Shown: piece by piece, positions 32,860-45,000 of the stretch | Position numbering within the stretch: the stretch's first letter is position 1 | Layout: each line of letters opens with the position of its first letter | NCBI GenBank assembly: GCA_021234155.1 | Contig: JAJEKV010000038.1 | Span: 11,988,290-12,052,289, forward strand | From: Isoetes taiwanensis | Lineage: Eukaryota > Streptophyta > Lycopodiopsida > Isoetales > Isoetaceae | DNA: 64,000 nt | Direction of reading: 5' to 3' | Program-made: the position numbers and the translations under genes | The notes under the pieces: generated by a model | Seen by the model: only the letters and a program-made list of their open reading frames with translations | What the model was told of the DNA's origin: nothing | The model's database searches: none

Positions 32860-35764
32860 CGACAAACCCGCGGCAGATACATTGAGCTTCATGTTGGCAG
32901 ATTGGCCGACTGGGAAGAGGGAAAGCCACAGACCCATCCAATTGGCAATCAAGCAGGATGAACAGGCACAGACGGAGATACCAGACAAGGAGAAGACCAC
33001 GAACATGAAAATACACTTCTAGAATAAACATGCAGAAATTTTTACAGAAAATGTCAGATCGGAAATGGAAAATTGAGCGTGGGAGAAGCATGGAGCAGAT
33101 GAGAATGGGAACAGGCTGAACGACATAATAGTGAAGGTGGCGACAGACATCTTCGAAAAATGAAAAAGACCCAGAAAGAACCAAGCATTCAGTGCCTCAG
33201 TATGGTACGATGAGGAGTGCAGGGAACAGAAAAGGAGATGCAGAGATCACAAAGGCATGTAAACATATTAAGCAGAAAAGGCGGCGTACCTAAGACTGCT
33301 GACATCGAAATGAAACAAACACCTATTGCAGCACCAATGGAGGTTGGCAGACATGTTGAAGAAGCAACCCAAAATGTTCTAGAAGGGATTGAAAGTAAAG
33401 GGGGGGAGAGGACAGAAGACCAGAGAACACACAACGCGATACCCGGGGGATCGAATGGGAAAAATATCTTGAGAAATTGTATAAGATAGGAGCCACACTG
33501 TTATCAATACCCACTCCACCAGAGACAAATAAGTCGTGCTTCAGCATGCCGGAAGTGATGGTAGCGCTACAGAAAATGTAAGCCCGAGATCTCTATGGAC
33601 TGACTGTAGAACTACTGAAATGTGTAGACACAGTAATCGGGAACTAGGCCACCGATATATTCAATGGCATAATCAACACAGGGATACCAGATAGATGGAC
33701 ATACAACAGGGTAATACCCCTGCACAAGGGGGGTAACAGGGAGGAAGCAGGGAACTACAGGACGATAATGGTGAGCTCTATCTTCGCCAAGTGGTTAGGG
33801 AAGGTGCTGGACAGTAAACTGAAGCATTGGGCAGAAACAGAAAAACTAAGAGCACAAGGACAGGCAGGTTCCAGACCTGAACATTCGACTACAGATCACT
33901 TGGTAACCCTTCGAAAACTAATAGAGCAAAGCAAATCACAGGGGAAAAAGATAATATGCTGCTTCATGGATTTCAGAAAAGCATTTGACACCGTCGAAAG
34001 GGAAAAGCTGTTATAGAGGCTAGTGGATATATGAGCCACAGAAGATATGGTAGGGTCGATCGCACGGCTATATCAGAAAGTGTATGCTAAAATGGAACAG
34101 GAAGGACAGGCGATAGATTGCGACACAGGAGTTACACAGGGATGCCCACTGTCCCCGACATTATTTTTACATAGATGCACTACAAGGCTTCATCGCAAGA
34201 AGGCAAGGGGACGCGGATGCCCCCACCCTGGGGGATACTAGGGTACCTATCATGTTGTATGATGATGACTTAAGCATGATGGCTACAAAGAACAAGGGTA
34301 TGCACGTTACTAGGGCTACTAGAAGCCTTCTGCAACAGGACAGGGTTGACAGTGAACCTGGCAAAGACCAAAATAGTCACGTTCGGTGCCAAGAGTAGAT
34401 ACAGACCCTTCAGTTATATGGGGACAGAACTAGAAGAATTGGCGGAATACAAATACCTAGGATATGATGCACACGGCATGGGTAAATGGTCTAAGGGAGC
34501 GGATACCAGATTTCAGTCAGCCATTGGAAGCTACTTCAATATGAAAAATTTCTGTAACAGGAGCAGAATAATCGACTGGAAGATCAAATGCTACCTGTTT
34601 AATACAGTGGTCGCATCAATGCAACTATATGGATTAGGGGCATGGGGGCCTGGCCTACCAGACAAGAAATGGAAAAAGCAAGAAGGGATTTTCAGGCAGT
34701 GGCATAGACAGGAATTCAGAGTACGGTCAAATACACCCCTGGCAGTCATGGTATATAAGACAGGGCAGAGACCAATGGAGGTAAGAGCCTGGGAAATGAC
34801 CATCAGATATTTACTGAAGGACAACATGGGGGGTCACACTTGGAAGCTATCAACAATCGCAATCAGTGAATCGGCCAAGTCACATATCACTACAGGCAGC
34901 GGGTGGTTCAAGGAAGTAGCAGTATGGACTAGAGAGATGGGGTTAAATCTGGGTGATCTAATAAATGAAGGAAAATGGAATGAAGACTGGGCCGACAGAG
35001 CAACAAGAGCATGGCTACAAAAACACAACGGTATCAAAATACTCTGGTTGACAGAAGTTTTTAACCCAGACTGACAGATAGGGCAACAGATGAACATGGA
35101 CAATCTATTAAGGAAGACAAGAAGGGACACCTTGGCAAGATTCAAGATGGAAAGCCACGATCTAAGAATCGAAAAGGACAGGTGGAGGAAAGTGAAGAGG
35201 GAAAACAGGGTCTGTAGACTCTCAATTCAGGGAGAGTAGAGGACGAGAATCACATGCTCAACAACTGTACAGCATATGAAGACATCAAAAACAAATATAG
35301 GCAAATAAGGTGGAGACAACCAGCGCATATCTTAATGGCAAGAACAGATACAAAGGCAGATCTGGAGGACGCAATCAGGAAGACGATAACTACACACGTG
35401 GAGTTGCACAAAGAAAGAGGGCTGGTAATATGAACCACTGAGAAGGTGGGACATTGAAACCCGCAAAAAGCTCATCTAAAAGCTGATGATAACGACGCAC
35501 CACCGCGCGATCATGATGCCGATTATAAGCGGGGTACCGGTACCAATAGAAAATAAGAGAAGCCCTCCGAAAGGGCTACAATGTATCAGCATGCAGCACT
35601 AGTAGCACCCTTTGGGAGCTCGCCCATGCTACATTAGTCCGGGGGCCTCATGGCACTAGGGACAATAATTTAATTCTATTCTATTCTATTCTATTCTATT
35701 CTATTCTATTCTATTCTATTCTATTCTATTCTATTCTATTCTATTCTATTCTATTCTATTCTTA
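32860..35764 (+). mobile_element. LINE with (TATTC)n tail, RT-bearing, 5'-truncated
   Basis: Plus strand. The linker ASVWYDEECREQKRRCRDH (33,190) precedes VMVALQKM..ARDLYGLT, GIPDRWTYNRVIPLHKGG and the RT palm: QAGSRPEHSTTDHL, CCFMDFRKAFDTV (motif A), GVTQGCPLSPTLF (B'), LYDDDLSMMA (C; the usual YADD reads YDDD) and GLTVNLAKTKIVTFGA. A 242-codon frame at 34,346-35,074 covers the thumb and downstream region (AEYKYLGY, LYGLGAWGPGLP). A Cys/His-like segment VEDENHMLNNCTAYEDI needs one shift near 35,220. Several stops (33,640; 34,014; about 34,200) mark it as dead. The N-terminal endonuclease is absent. The 3' UTR has a hairpin (AGCCCT-CCGAA-AGGGCT) and ends at the pentanucleotide array. Confidence 0.9.
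35668..35761 (+). repeat. (TATTC)n array, 3' tail of the LINE
   Basis: About 18 perfect TATTC pentamers directly after the LINE 3' terminus. Shorter arrays end the minus-strand copies at 19,291, 23,441 and 39,156. Confidence 0.95.
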
Positions 35765-37037
35765 AAAGGCCTGATATAATGTCTGCAGCCCATTTAATTA
35801 GAACGTGCCAAATATATAGCCTGGGGAAATGCATTTAGTAGAATGGTTAGCAGTTCCTACAATTGTTTCCATTCCCATAGGATATATCACAATGTCGATA
35901 TCAACTTTTGACCGTGGAAAGTTATTGAAGTGGAAGTGAATGGTGTCAAACAAAAAAGTGGTGTGCGTATTTTGAAGTCTAGGTAAGTTGTCTTTCCCCG
36001 CTAAAACAGATCAGTATCCAGCATCCAGTTTGAAATAACCAACCCTTTTGTAATTTCAGGTAGCTGGAAAATAGTGGTTGTGTTGGAATGTGTGTCAACA
36101 TATGCAAATGCCTACTCAGGATTTCTTCACAAACGAATTTGGTCTGCCACTTACAATGACACCTAGTATAAGCGTACTCTTTATTTGATGCTAAAAATCA
36201 GGATCTGTGGCTTACCTCAATGCCATCTTTGCTTGTTATCACTTGCTTAACTTGGCTGTCACAAATTTCCTTTGATATTCCTTCTGTCAAGTGCATCGCC
36301 TGCAGAAAGGGCAGCAATATCTGTAGCTCCATAATCAACTTGCTTAATCACCTTCTAGAATTAAGAGGTATGAGAAAGCATACATTGTTTAGACAGTACC
36401 ACAGAATTAGTTTCGTGATCACTCTACTGCCATCATCCAGAGTGCTATGCATTGCTACATTTAGAGTGCTATGCATTGCTAGCGAGCATCATTCTTAATA
36501 CGCACAGACACTCTTGCCTTTCAAATCAATAAATCCAGTAGTTGTGCCGGTAGCCATAGCCGAAATGGGCCAGCAAAAGCGGTGCCATAGCCTAGCTCAA
36601 AGAGAAGAAAAATAGGAAGGGAAAATCCACCTTCGAACCCCAACAATCAATTTTCCTTTCTTAACCTTGAAGGATGCAGTGTGAGAGGGAACGATGATAT
36701 TATCCTTGCAAGCTCTTATGGTTAACTTTCCCCTAGTTGCGGCTTCTGTCTTCTGGGGCTGCATCGGACATGAATTTGAGGCTGCCCAGGGTTGAAGCTC
36801 GACCTAAGAGCCTTCAAACTTTGTCATACCAGCAGAACATGAACATTTTTATTGGGTCATTCTTATTAGGTTATGGCAATCACCTTCACAATGAATGACA
36901 TTTAATGGTATGTTACAAGTAATATTTGGAGGCTATTAACATATTTTGCTTCTACCTATTTAGAATTGTCCTAAACTTGTGATACAAATAGTTTCCATAA
37001 AGTAAGTTCTTACGAAATTGAACAGAAATTTTTGGAG
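35765..37037. other. Intergenic DNA downstream of the GH17 gene
   Basis: No gene is recognised. A 92-codon plus frame (36,220-36,498) has no family match and contains the direct repeat AGAGTGCTATGCATTGCTA (about 36,440 and 36,463). The last few hundred bases probably include the 3' UTR of the minus-strand GH17 gene. Confidence 0.4.
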
Positions 37038-38439
37038 CTAAACATTGATGCTATAAACCTCAACCTGATCAGGCTGAAACAAGCCAAAGTTCCTTTCAGA
37101 CAGAGCTCCCGTCTTCAAATTCTCGTTAAACAAAGCAAAGATGTAAGCATCGACAGAAGATTCAGGCCTGGCTGGAGTTCCTGTCATGGATTCGAGGTGC
37201 TTCACAAGATTATTGTTATAATTTGAAGCATTTTCCAGATTAGCTCCAGTTTCGGTCCCCAAAGATGGCCAACCTGTTTCTGTGACCATAACAGGAATAC
37301 CTTGATGCCCCAAAGCAGCCATAGCAAAAATCACAGTGTCTACCATAGCATCAAATAAATTTCCATAATGCAATCCGCTTTTTGAATCTGTAACTCCGGA
37401 ATTCTCTTGAAACAGAGCATATTGTAGAGAAATTTCGCTGGAGGCACTTGCATAGCTGAAAAACGGATAAACATTTATCATCAAGGGAGAATTTGTTGAA
37501 GCCAGAAAATCAAGAAGCGGTTTCATAGCAGATTCATCCCTAAATTTTGCAACTGAAGGGGGGAAAGATGAAGCGCTTATAACATCAAAGGCATGTGGAG
37601 TTGAAAGCTTAATTGCATCCTCCAATCCGCGGCGCTGCAGAGCAAAATGAAGATTTTGGAGGCTTGGAAGCAGAAATTGGGCAAGCTCTGGATTTTTTGT
37701 AAAAACTTCATTTCCGACGGCAATGCTGGTAATATGTACGTCAGAAACATAGGGCAAAATTTTGGATTCAATCCAGTTAATTGCCGCTTGTTTGCTTCCG
37801 GCCATGGCCTGGAGCTCTTCATTTGTAACGGCCACGCTCACATCTAGGCCGCTGTTTCGGAATGCCTGTAAAACGGACTCGTCGGAATCGAAAATCCTTA
37901 CCTTTTTTATGTGGAAAGATTTAAGAAGTCCCACGACTTGTGCATTTGAAGGAAGATTATTCCCGAGTCTGCCATAATTCACTCCAACACTCGCTTCTAC
38001 ACAGATTAAACACATTACATTATTACAATCATTCAAAGCAAACTTAAAATTCGTACTTTTTAGGTCAAGAACGGCGATAAGCAAACAGAGTAATTCAAAT
38101 TAACACACATTTCAAGGAAGATTCAATCAGCTTCGAAAGAAACTCGAGAATGTAAACTAAGAAACGATTCAAAGCATTTTCTTCCGATTTGACGATGCAA
38201 AATTAAAAGAATGTCGATAAGAAAACAGAGTAATTCAAAATAACGCAATTTCAAGGAAGATTCAAGCTTGTTTACTATCAGCTGCAAAAGAAGATTGAGA
38301 ATGCAAACGAAGAAAAGATCCAAAGCATTTTCTTGCGATTTGACGATGCAAAGCGGGGAGAAAATGAAAAGAAACCTGAAAATGTGATGAATCCAAGAAG
38401 AAGAACGATGAGGGGGAGAAATCTGGAGCGGCAGGCCAT
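37038..38439 (-). CDS. Glucan endo-1,3-beta-glucosidase, GH17, two exons
   Basis: Exon 1 is 38,439-38,376 and exon 2 is 37,996-37,038 (GT-AG intron of 379 bp, phase 1), giving 340 residues. Exon 1 encodes a signal peptide (MACRSRFLPLIVLLLGFITF); splicing gives FS-EASVGVNYGRLGNNLPS, the classic mature start of plant GH17. Downstream: VKS..KKVRIFDSDESVLQ, VAVTNEELQAMA, SIAVGNEVF (acid/base Glu), NVYPFFSYA and VMVTETGWPSLG (nucleophile Glu), then YIFALFNENLK and RNFGLFQPD. Retaining GH17 enzymes cleave callose and other beta-1,3-glucans in the wall or apoplast. There is no X8/CBM43 domain or GPI tail, so this is the short secreted type. Simply reading through from the ATG at 38,084 would lack a signal peptide, which is why the spliced start is preferred. 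Confidence 0.93.
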
Positions 38440-39155
38440 GGTGGTGGGATGGAGAAATTAGAGGAGCATGCCGGAAGAGGCGATAGAAAAGGTCCAAAGC
38501 ATTTAAAAGGCGCCAGAACTGCCGCTGCAGCATGCAAAAGGGTGGACGGATGGAACGGTTGGTAAGCTAAGCAGAGACCAGACGTGGTGGGAGTGGCTCC
38601 ATCGTTTTTGCCATTTTGCTTCAAAATAGGAAGTCAGTATTTAGCATCATTGGTTTTTGTTTCTCTTTTTATTAATGCAACAGTTTCGTTGGGAGTAGAG
38701 GGAAGAGGTTGGGGTGGTTGTAACTTTCCACCCAGCTTTTTTCTTTTAGCTCCATGGTCTAGCTAATGCCAAGATTCTATTATTAGGGCTCTTCACCTCA
38801 TAGATCACATTATATCTTTCTGCTTACAATGTTGCCGACCATATGCACCACTGTTCGGTCAATTTAGTGTACCTTCGGAATTTTTCAACCAAGTTTTCTT
38901 ATGGTTTTCTATTATGGAAAGTTCCATCACTAAACATAAGATATCCGATTGGCCAAAGTAAACATAGGAAATTTTTCGATGGCCACCATAGTAAACATAG
39001 GAAATTTTTCGATGGCCAGGTTGCCAAGTGTGGTAAGATCCCAAAGACATTTTTTGGAAGGTAAATAAAGTTAATTCAAGAAGCTGAGCAAGTATTTAAA
39101 TTCCTAAGGAGCACCAAGAGTTTTAAATTTGAACAATTATCACCAATTTACAATG
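38440..39155. other. GH17 upstream region and intergenic DNA
   Basis: This contains the presumed GH17 promoter on the minus strand; no definite TATA box is assigned. AAACATAGGAAATTTTTCGATGGCCA occurs twice in tandem (about 38,961 and 38,991, 30-bp period). No other gene is seen. Confidence 0.45.
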
Positions 39156-40420
39156 AAGAATAGAATAGAATAGAATAGAATAGAATAGAATAGAATAGAA
39201 TAGAATAAGGTTTTTGTCCATGGAGACCAAAGTTGGCTTATGGGACCCAAACAGGAGGTGCAGCAAGCGTATTACTGTCCAGGTAAAAGCGCCTACCGTG
39301 ATAGGAATAGGTTTGTTGTCAAACTATACGAATACAAATACAAGTATATATCATTGGGGGAAGAAATATATACACGTATCAGGTAAGTGCCCGAGGACCA
39401 AGCTGATCTCAGCGATCCATGATCTCTTGAAGGTATGATCCCAACCTCCCTACCAAGCCCGTGCTTACCATCTCATGGGGGGCCGGGGAAACGGAACCAA
39501 CTTCGGCCTAGCGCCATCCGAATGTCATCATAGGCCGGACAACTCTAAAGGGTGTGGCATTCGTCTTCCACAGCTCCAACCTAGCAGCGTTAACAAAGTC
39601 TCTCCTGACGCGGCACTCCAATCCATCTCCCCGTCTCAATCCGGAGATGGTGTGCACCTGTGTGGATAGAGGCAATGGCTCTGTGCTTTTTCATGGGTAG
39701 ATGAGTGCGTAGGTAGTATTGCGTGCCCCGCCCCAACATGGAATTTATGTGGCATTGATAATGTGTCGTCTTGACCTATTCAAGGGTGCTAGCATCCCAT
39801 AGCTTGCTGAGGAAGCATACAACAAGGTATTGTGCGAGGCGTGGCGATCGCCTTGCACTTTCCGGATGCACTCGTTCTCACGACATTCCATCGACCGACC
39901 CAGCTCTCTTTTCCGTCGTGCCAGGCTTTTAGGCGTTGAGGCCCCATTACCACAGTGTAAGCAGGTTAGGGAGACGAGTATCATCCATGCTGACCACCTT
40001 CTGGAAGTAGACGATGTGTCTGTCAAGGGGCCCCGTTTGAAGAGGCAAGAAACCTATTTCCTGCAACAGTATTTGGTATGGGACTGTGGACTTCACCGTG
40101 CCAAGAAAGTTTTATGCACCTGCTCCAAGTCATTCCAAGTGGCGAGGGAAATCACCGGGCCCCAGGCCTCGACCCCATACAAAAGCACAGGTTCTACTAG
40201 CACCTTAAATAGGTGTGATTGGTGGGCCCAATCATACAGTTCTACCTTGTGGCTATTGTTCTGCATTGCATAGAGTGCCTTCCAACCTGCTGCAGCCCGC
40301 AGCTGGATGGAATTGTCCCAGTTCATGGCTAACGGGGCACTCCACCCCGAAATATTTGTAAGCAGATACCACTTCAACATTTTGGCCATGATAAGTGAGG
40401 GCTCTACAATTATCACCCAT
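39156..40420 (-). mobile_element. 5'-truncated LINE 3' end, (TATTC)n family
   Basis: The minus strand from about 40,416 encodes the region after the RT palm: NISGWSAPLAMNWDNSIQLR, AAAGWKALYAMQNNSHK and VEPVLLYGVEAWGPVISLA, equivalent to the AWGPGLP region of the plus LINE at 34.6 kb. The 3' terminus GGTCTCCATGGACAAAAACC leads into ten TATTC units (39,206-39,156). The RT palm and everything upstream are missing, typical of 5' truncation during target-primed reverse transcription. Confidence 0.85.
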
Positions 40421-41811
40421 TTACAATAAAGGAGGGCTCATGCAAATTGTATTATTATATTATACAAGGAATTTATTGCGGCGGCCTTTCCTACTCCTCT
40501 GTATTTGATGGAATGAGTCAATAAAAAGGAATATTCTTGGGGCGAACATTTCCCTCTCTGATCCATCTACTAATAATGGATGTGTGTCAATCCAGAAACA
40601 TGTAGTGCCTTATGTATGAGAAAAGGAAAAAAAATGCAAAACATGGAAAATGGCTGTGCAAATGGACTGCAGGTCAGCCAAAAAATGCTTGTCTTTGCTT
40701 GAAAAAACCAGATTTCTCTGTTTGTTTGGCTTCGTGGCATTCAATGTGGAAAAGAAAAAACTGAAAAACTTAAAAACTCATGGGAAAAACATGGTGTGAT
40801 TGCATCCGCATGTGCATGGAATAGCCCCGCCCTTTAAGGGGCGGGCAGATTGCTTTGAGCTGCGCCGATCGCTATAGGGGTTCGAATCCCACCGTCCTCA
40901 TTCCAGTTCGAGTTGTGCTTCAGCCTTCTTTGCTTGCTGTCAACGCCTGCCTCAGGTATGTGGTGCAACAGACAGGAAGCTTTTCTTGCACTCTTCTCTA
41001 TTTTAAGAGCCACGCCTATTTTTTTCTTCTAATTTGGGGCCCATACAGAAATATCTGCTGCTGCAATGGTATGGTCCACAGGTTGTGTGCTTTCATTCAT
41101 TTTCTATTCGGGCACCGGATGGTGGCGAATCCAGATGGTTGGCCGCCTCACCTCTTCGTTGCTAGGCGAAAGTTGTTGGAAAATGTGGCAACAAAGATGT
41201 TACATTGATATATCAGCTAGGATATTACAGTGGACTAGGTTGTAATTCTTTCAATTGTTGCATTCACATTCTTATCTGATGCTGGTTAGTTTCATTTCCT
41301 GATTGAAAGGGGTTGGAATGTGAACACATGTAGCAACTTACACGAAAGTGTTCTTGGCAAAAAGTGGGGCAACTTATTGTACTGATATTCGAGGGAAGCA
41401 TGAATGTTTGTGTTGGTTCATTTCCAAACCATGTCTTCTGAAAAGTTTACAGGAGCTATCTTCATTGGGATATGCACGTTGCTCTTTGCAAGTGATCAGG
41501 AAGCTTAAACTGTTGGGATGTGCCGCCAGAGTTGCAGGGAAGCTTGTGGGACAAGCCTCATTGAAGGCTTTTTTAGAAGCTTCATCCGCTCCTGGTTTAG
41601 TGCAGCCAGTAGTGGAAGCTGCTATGTTGAGGTCAAAATGACATGCAAATTCTTGGCAATGGATGTCAACGGGCCCTTGAAAATAGAGCCACATCAGCGT
41701 TTGACCCCATTGCGCAATGACGTGTACGCATGGGATCGCACTAGAGGGCATATCCCGCAGAATATTCCCCTATCTAATGGCTGGGAATTCACTAGAGCGC
41801 CCATCTGCGAT
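40421..41811. other. Unassigned region
   Basis: A tRNA B-box-like GGGGTTCGAATCCC occurs at 40,877-40,890 but no tRNA folds around it. Overlapping frames at 41,348-41,820 (+) and 41,751-41,374 (-) match no family; one strand may be a decayed exon (KLVGQASLKAFLEASSAPGL). GGGGCGGGC / CCCCGCCC form a small inverted repeat near 40,825-40,850. Confidence 0.35.
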
Positions 41812-42039
41812 AAATATTAGCATGCATTAATAGTGGCCCATTGAAGTTAAGTTTTTGCTAGACCTAAGTCGTTGATCTAGGGGGCAATGAATAAGATATT
41901 CCTACCTTGAACCTTAAGCCTGAAAAATATTAGCATGCATTAATAGTGGCCCATTGAAGTTAAGTTTTTGCTAGACCTAAGTCGTTGATCTAGGGGGCAA
42001 TGAATAAGATATTCCTACCTTGAACCTTAAGCCCGAAAA
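41812..42039 (+). repeat. 113-bp tandem duplication, nearly identical
   Basis: ATATTAGCATGCATTAATAG starts at 41,814 and 41,927; the two 113-bp copies differ at about one base. A recent duplication in noncoding DNA. Confidence 0.9.
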
Positions 42040-42654
42040 ACCCTTAATAACTTTGTCATTGAGATGAACCTATGCTAGATATGGTGAGGTAAATAATCAT
42101 TGCTTTGAACTATTCTAAATGAATGAACTAATTAGCCTGGGTGCAGATAATGGCACATGTTATCAAGCATTATGAGCCATAATTTTGGGTGTACTTGTTA
42201 CTTTAACATTGTCAGTTGAGCATTGCAGGACATGGAGATTGTCATGCAGGATATTGTTTTGGGAAATATTCTTATATTTTATAAACACATAGAGCAACCT
42301 AAGGTTTTAGGTAAAGGGCTATTTAAAAAAAAGGGGCGATGGATTGTGGGTGCATGTGAGTGTCTGGAATGATTGTTTTCATTTGATTTGGGTTAATGAA
42401 AGAGTTTCTTTTCAATCAATTTTTGCTCTAGAGTATAGAAATTAAGGAGGTAAATGTGATTGCATGATAAGCCAAATCGGTATAATATCTTATAAGCGGA
42501 TGGTAAGTTTACTAGCCTAAGAAAAACCTTACAAAGCGAGATATTCAAGTGACTAGCTTTGGGAACGTTTGGAACCTTTCAAAGCGGATGGTCATGTGAC
42601 TAGCTTTAGGAAAAGGTGGTTATTCTGCAAGGCAATGGTCGAATACGATCGGTC
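42040..42654. other. AT-rich spacer
   Basis: No gene or notable repeat beyond two similar GCGGATGGT/ACTAGC phrases between 42,490 and 42,610. Confidence 0.4.
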
Positions 42655-42965
42655 TTGAGATCGGAAGAAAAGGGGAAAATTTGGGGTTTGGCACACCCAT
42701 GCGATGGATGGCCATTTTCTTTTCGGAACGTTTCTTGGGACATGGGCTACCATTTGAATGGTGGGATTATTAGATGCAGCGGTTTTGGTACCCCGATACT
42801 TAAACCCTATGAAATATGTAGGGTTTACATTTTGGCAGCCCTCCTTGCCTCTGAAGTGGTCAAGAGCTTGCATGTAGGGTTTCCTCGCTGGTTCGAAGAG
42901 GAGGAGAACAAAAAAACCCTCCTTACACATCGGTTCCAAACTTTCCCCGTCGCAATGCAACAAAA
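42655..42965 (+). repeat. About 300-bp dispersed repeat with a conserved frame, copy 1
   Basis: It matches 51,655-51,965 in the same orientation over about 300 bp, roughly 80% by eye. Both copies keep an open frame of about 95 codons: KIWGLAHPCDGWPFSF.., SGFGTPILKPYEICRVYIL, HRFQTFPVAM here, against KIWGLAHLCSGWPLFLF.., SGFGTSILKSYESCRVYIL, HRFQTCPVAM. I do not know the family. It sits immediately upstream of a LINE endonuclease fragment. Confidence 0.7.
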
Positions 42966-42967
42966 GT

Positions 42968-43172
42968 CAGCAGGACCATCCTCATGGGAGATTTCAACAT
43001 AGATGCCCCACAAGAAAACAACATCGTTGCGGACCTCCATGCCGCTATGCCTGGCCTGGCCCAGCAAATCCAAGTCCCCAGGTGCTCCACGTCACTCCTC
43101 GACCACATGGGGACAGACTTTACACCCATGTTCTCTGACATTCGATACTGCTACTCGAGGGACCACAGATGA
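42968..43172 (+). mobile_element. LINE endonuclease fragment (C-terminal half)
   Basis: The plus frame reads ILMGDFNIDAPQENNIVADL, then RCSTSLLDHMGTDFTPMF and SRDHR. GDFN and the final SRDH are the catalytic/terminal blocks of AP-like endonucleases in non-LTR elements. It may belong to the (TATTC)n LINE family, whose larger copy (32,860) lacks this domain. Confidence 0.7.
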
Positions 43173-44689
43173 GCATACATGCATTCACTTAAAGAATATT
43201 GCAATGGTTAAAAATGCCCAATATACTTAGCCTAATTAGTATGAAAGTAAACAACACCTTGTGTTCATAGCATTTACATGGCTCCACACAAAACAAACAA
43301 GACCCAAAGCCAAACAAAGAAATAGAGACCATGCAAGAAAAAAACACTCTCGGGCCATTGGAGGGCAACCCATCGTGCGTATCACCTTGTTTTTGGGTTG
43401 CCAGTAGGGGGCAACCCTCTTGTTGGAGGGTGGAGTGACGTTTTGAAGGCCTCGATTTGTTCTGAGAAAAATATGCCAAAGAATATTTGCATTTGGTTGG
43501 GATTAGTTAGGGTTTTTGTGACTCCCAGTGACACTTAACGACAACGATTTGTTTGGGATGTGCCTGACGGTAGATATTGTTTGGGCCCATGAATGAAGCA
43601 GAAGCGGAAGTAGGGGAAGCCAGGGAGCTATTACAGCCCTGAATGCTTTGAATGTTTAATTTCGAAGATATCTGCAAAATTATGTATTCTGTATGGGAGT
43701 CTACATTTTGCAAGCCACGAACAATAGCGGCAGCATAATTTGAACTCCATCTCCGGTAGCAAATCAGCCATGGTTTCTACCACAGCCAAGAACAGAGTGG
43801 GTTTTAGCTTAGAAAAATGGGATCTCGGGCTAGAAACAGGGGATTTGACCTCTGAATCAAAAGAACATGGACCTTTTTCTCCTGCACACAGAGACCATTT
43901 CAGAGTTCTAAGTCTTTAAAGGAAACCTTGTGGTGTTTTATAATACCTCAGAATCTTGCCTCCTTAACTCGTGCAGTTAGAATGGGCATCCCTTTGCCAT
44001 ATCTGAACATGGAAAAGCTCAGTCTAAAGATTTTTCAAAATCATCTATCCTGCACACAGAGAGTTCATCACAATGCACAATCGCTGAGAAACTTAAAGAC
44101 TATTTTAAAGTTATAAGTAGACCCTAGCCTTATCAAGAATATCTCAGATTCTTATTTTTCGTGCTCTGCATAGCTGGAGTGGACATCGGATGTTTCCCCA
44201 TGTAAAATTTAAGATTAAAAATATTCTTGAGAGGGAAAAATCTTAATATGAAGCATGGCAAAAGGGCTTTGTCAGCAAACGATATATTTGCTGCTTAACT
44301 TTTATGTTGGATTGCCAGGCTGAATACGAAGTCTCTGATTTATAGGAAAGAAGGCATGTGCCGGAATAGTTTTGTTAAACCCGTATCTCCGGGGTCTGCT
44401 CCAGCCATCTCTAAAGAAAGGGAGCTGCAAAGCTTCTTTCAGCCTTTACATTGTAATCCGGAGCCTGTTCAGCTACAAGAGATTCAGCACCCCTATAATA
44501 GAAAGGCTTCGTCAGAGAGTTTATATGGCAAGGTTAACAGAAGCCTAGATCTACCTCTGGATCTGAAGTCTCAAATATATAGGGAAGCTGAACGTCCATA
44601 AAGACATGCTTTGCTTTTTTGCGGAGTTACAAGTTCCTATTTGAATGTCTTGTCTAATTTCTTATTGTATGTCATATAGCCCTTTTGGT
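43173..44689. other. Unassigned region with a possible exon
   Basis: No recognised gene. A plus frame at 44,356-44,601 (81 codons, starting MCRNSFVKPVSPGSAP) has gene-like composition and a QSFF motif resembling a PCNA-binding box, but no family can be named and flanking exons are not evident. Confidence 0.3.
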
Positions 44690-44840
44690 TGTGATGCATG
44701 GTTAAGGGGCAAGCCCCAAGGCTAGTAGTCAAGGGTTCAATCCCTTGACATGTATTAAACACTTGATGGGGGTTCAAGTTCCTCCATGTTTTGTATTATG
44801 TTCTTTTCATGGTGGAGGTACGAGTCCCCCCATATATAAC
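44690..44840 (+). repeat. tRNA-derived SINE-like repeat, copy 1
   Basis: An A-box-like TGGTTAAGGGGC (44,699-44,710) and a B-box-like GGTTCAATCC (44,734-44,743), the latter in a perfect T-arm-like stem, are spaced as in tRNA-derived Pol III promoters. The body CCCCAAGGCTAGT-GTCAAGGG and the tail GGTGGAGGTACGAGTCCCCC are shared with the next copy. Confidence 0.6.
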
Positions 44841-44892
44841 CATGCTATTTTTTATTGTCTGTTATGCTTTATATCTTTCCATCCAAGGTTGA

Positions 44893-45000
44893 TTGTGGTG
44901 TTTAGCTAAGGGGCATACCCCAAGGCTAGTGGTCAAGGGATCAAACCTGTGATATGTATTGCATACTTGGTGGAGGTACGAGTCCCCCCATGTTGTGGGT
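44893..45000 (+). repeat. tRNA-derived SINE-like repeat, copy 2
   Basis: Homologous to 44,690-44,840 with the same A-box region (TTAGCTAAGGGGC) but a degenerate B-box (GGGATCAAACC), ending in GGTGGAGGTACGAGTCCCCCC. Confidence 0.55.

Noticed and set aside
37038-38084. GH17 as a single-exon gene starting at 38,084
   Set aside because: The first 32 residues of that frame are intron; a GT-AG intron with a signal-peptide exon at 38,439-38,376 gives a typical family N terminus.
40853-40900. tRNA gene around GGGGTTCGAATCCC
   Set aside because: Only a B-box-like word is present; T-stem pairing breaks after three pairs and the 5' half does not fold.
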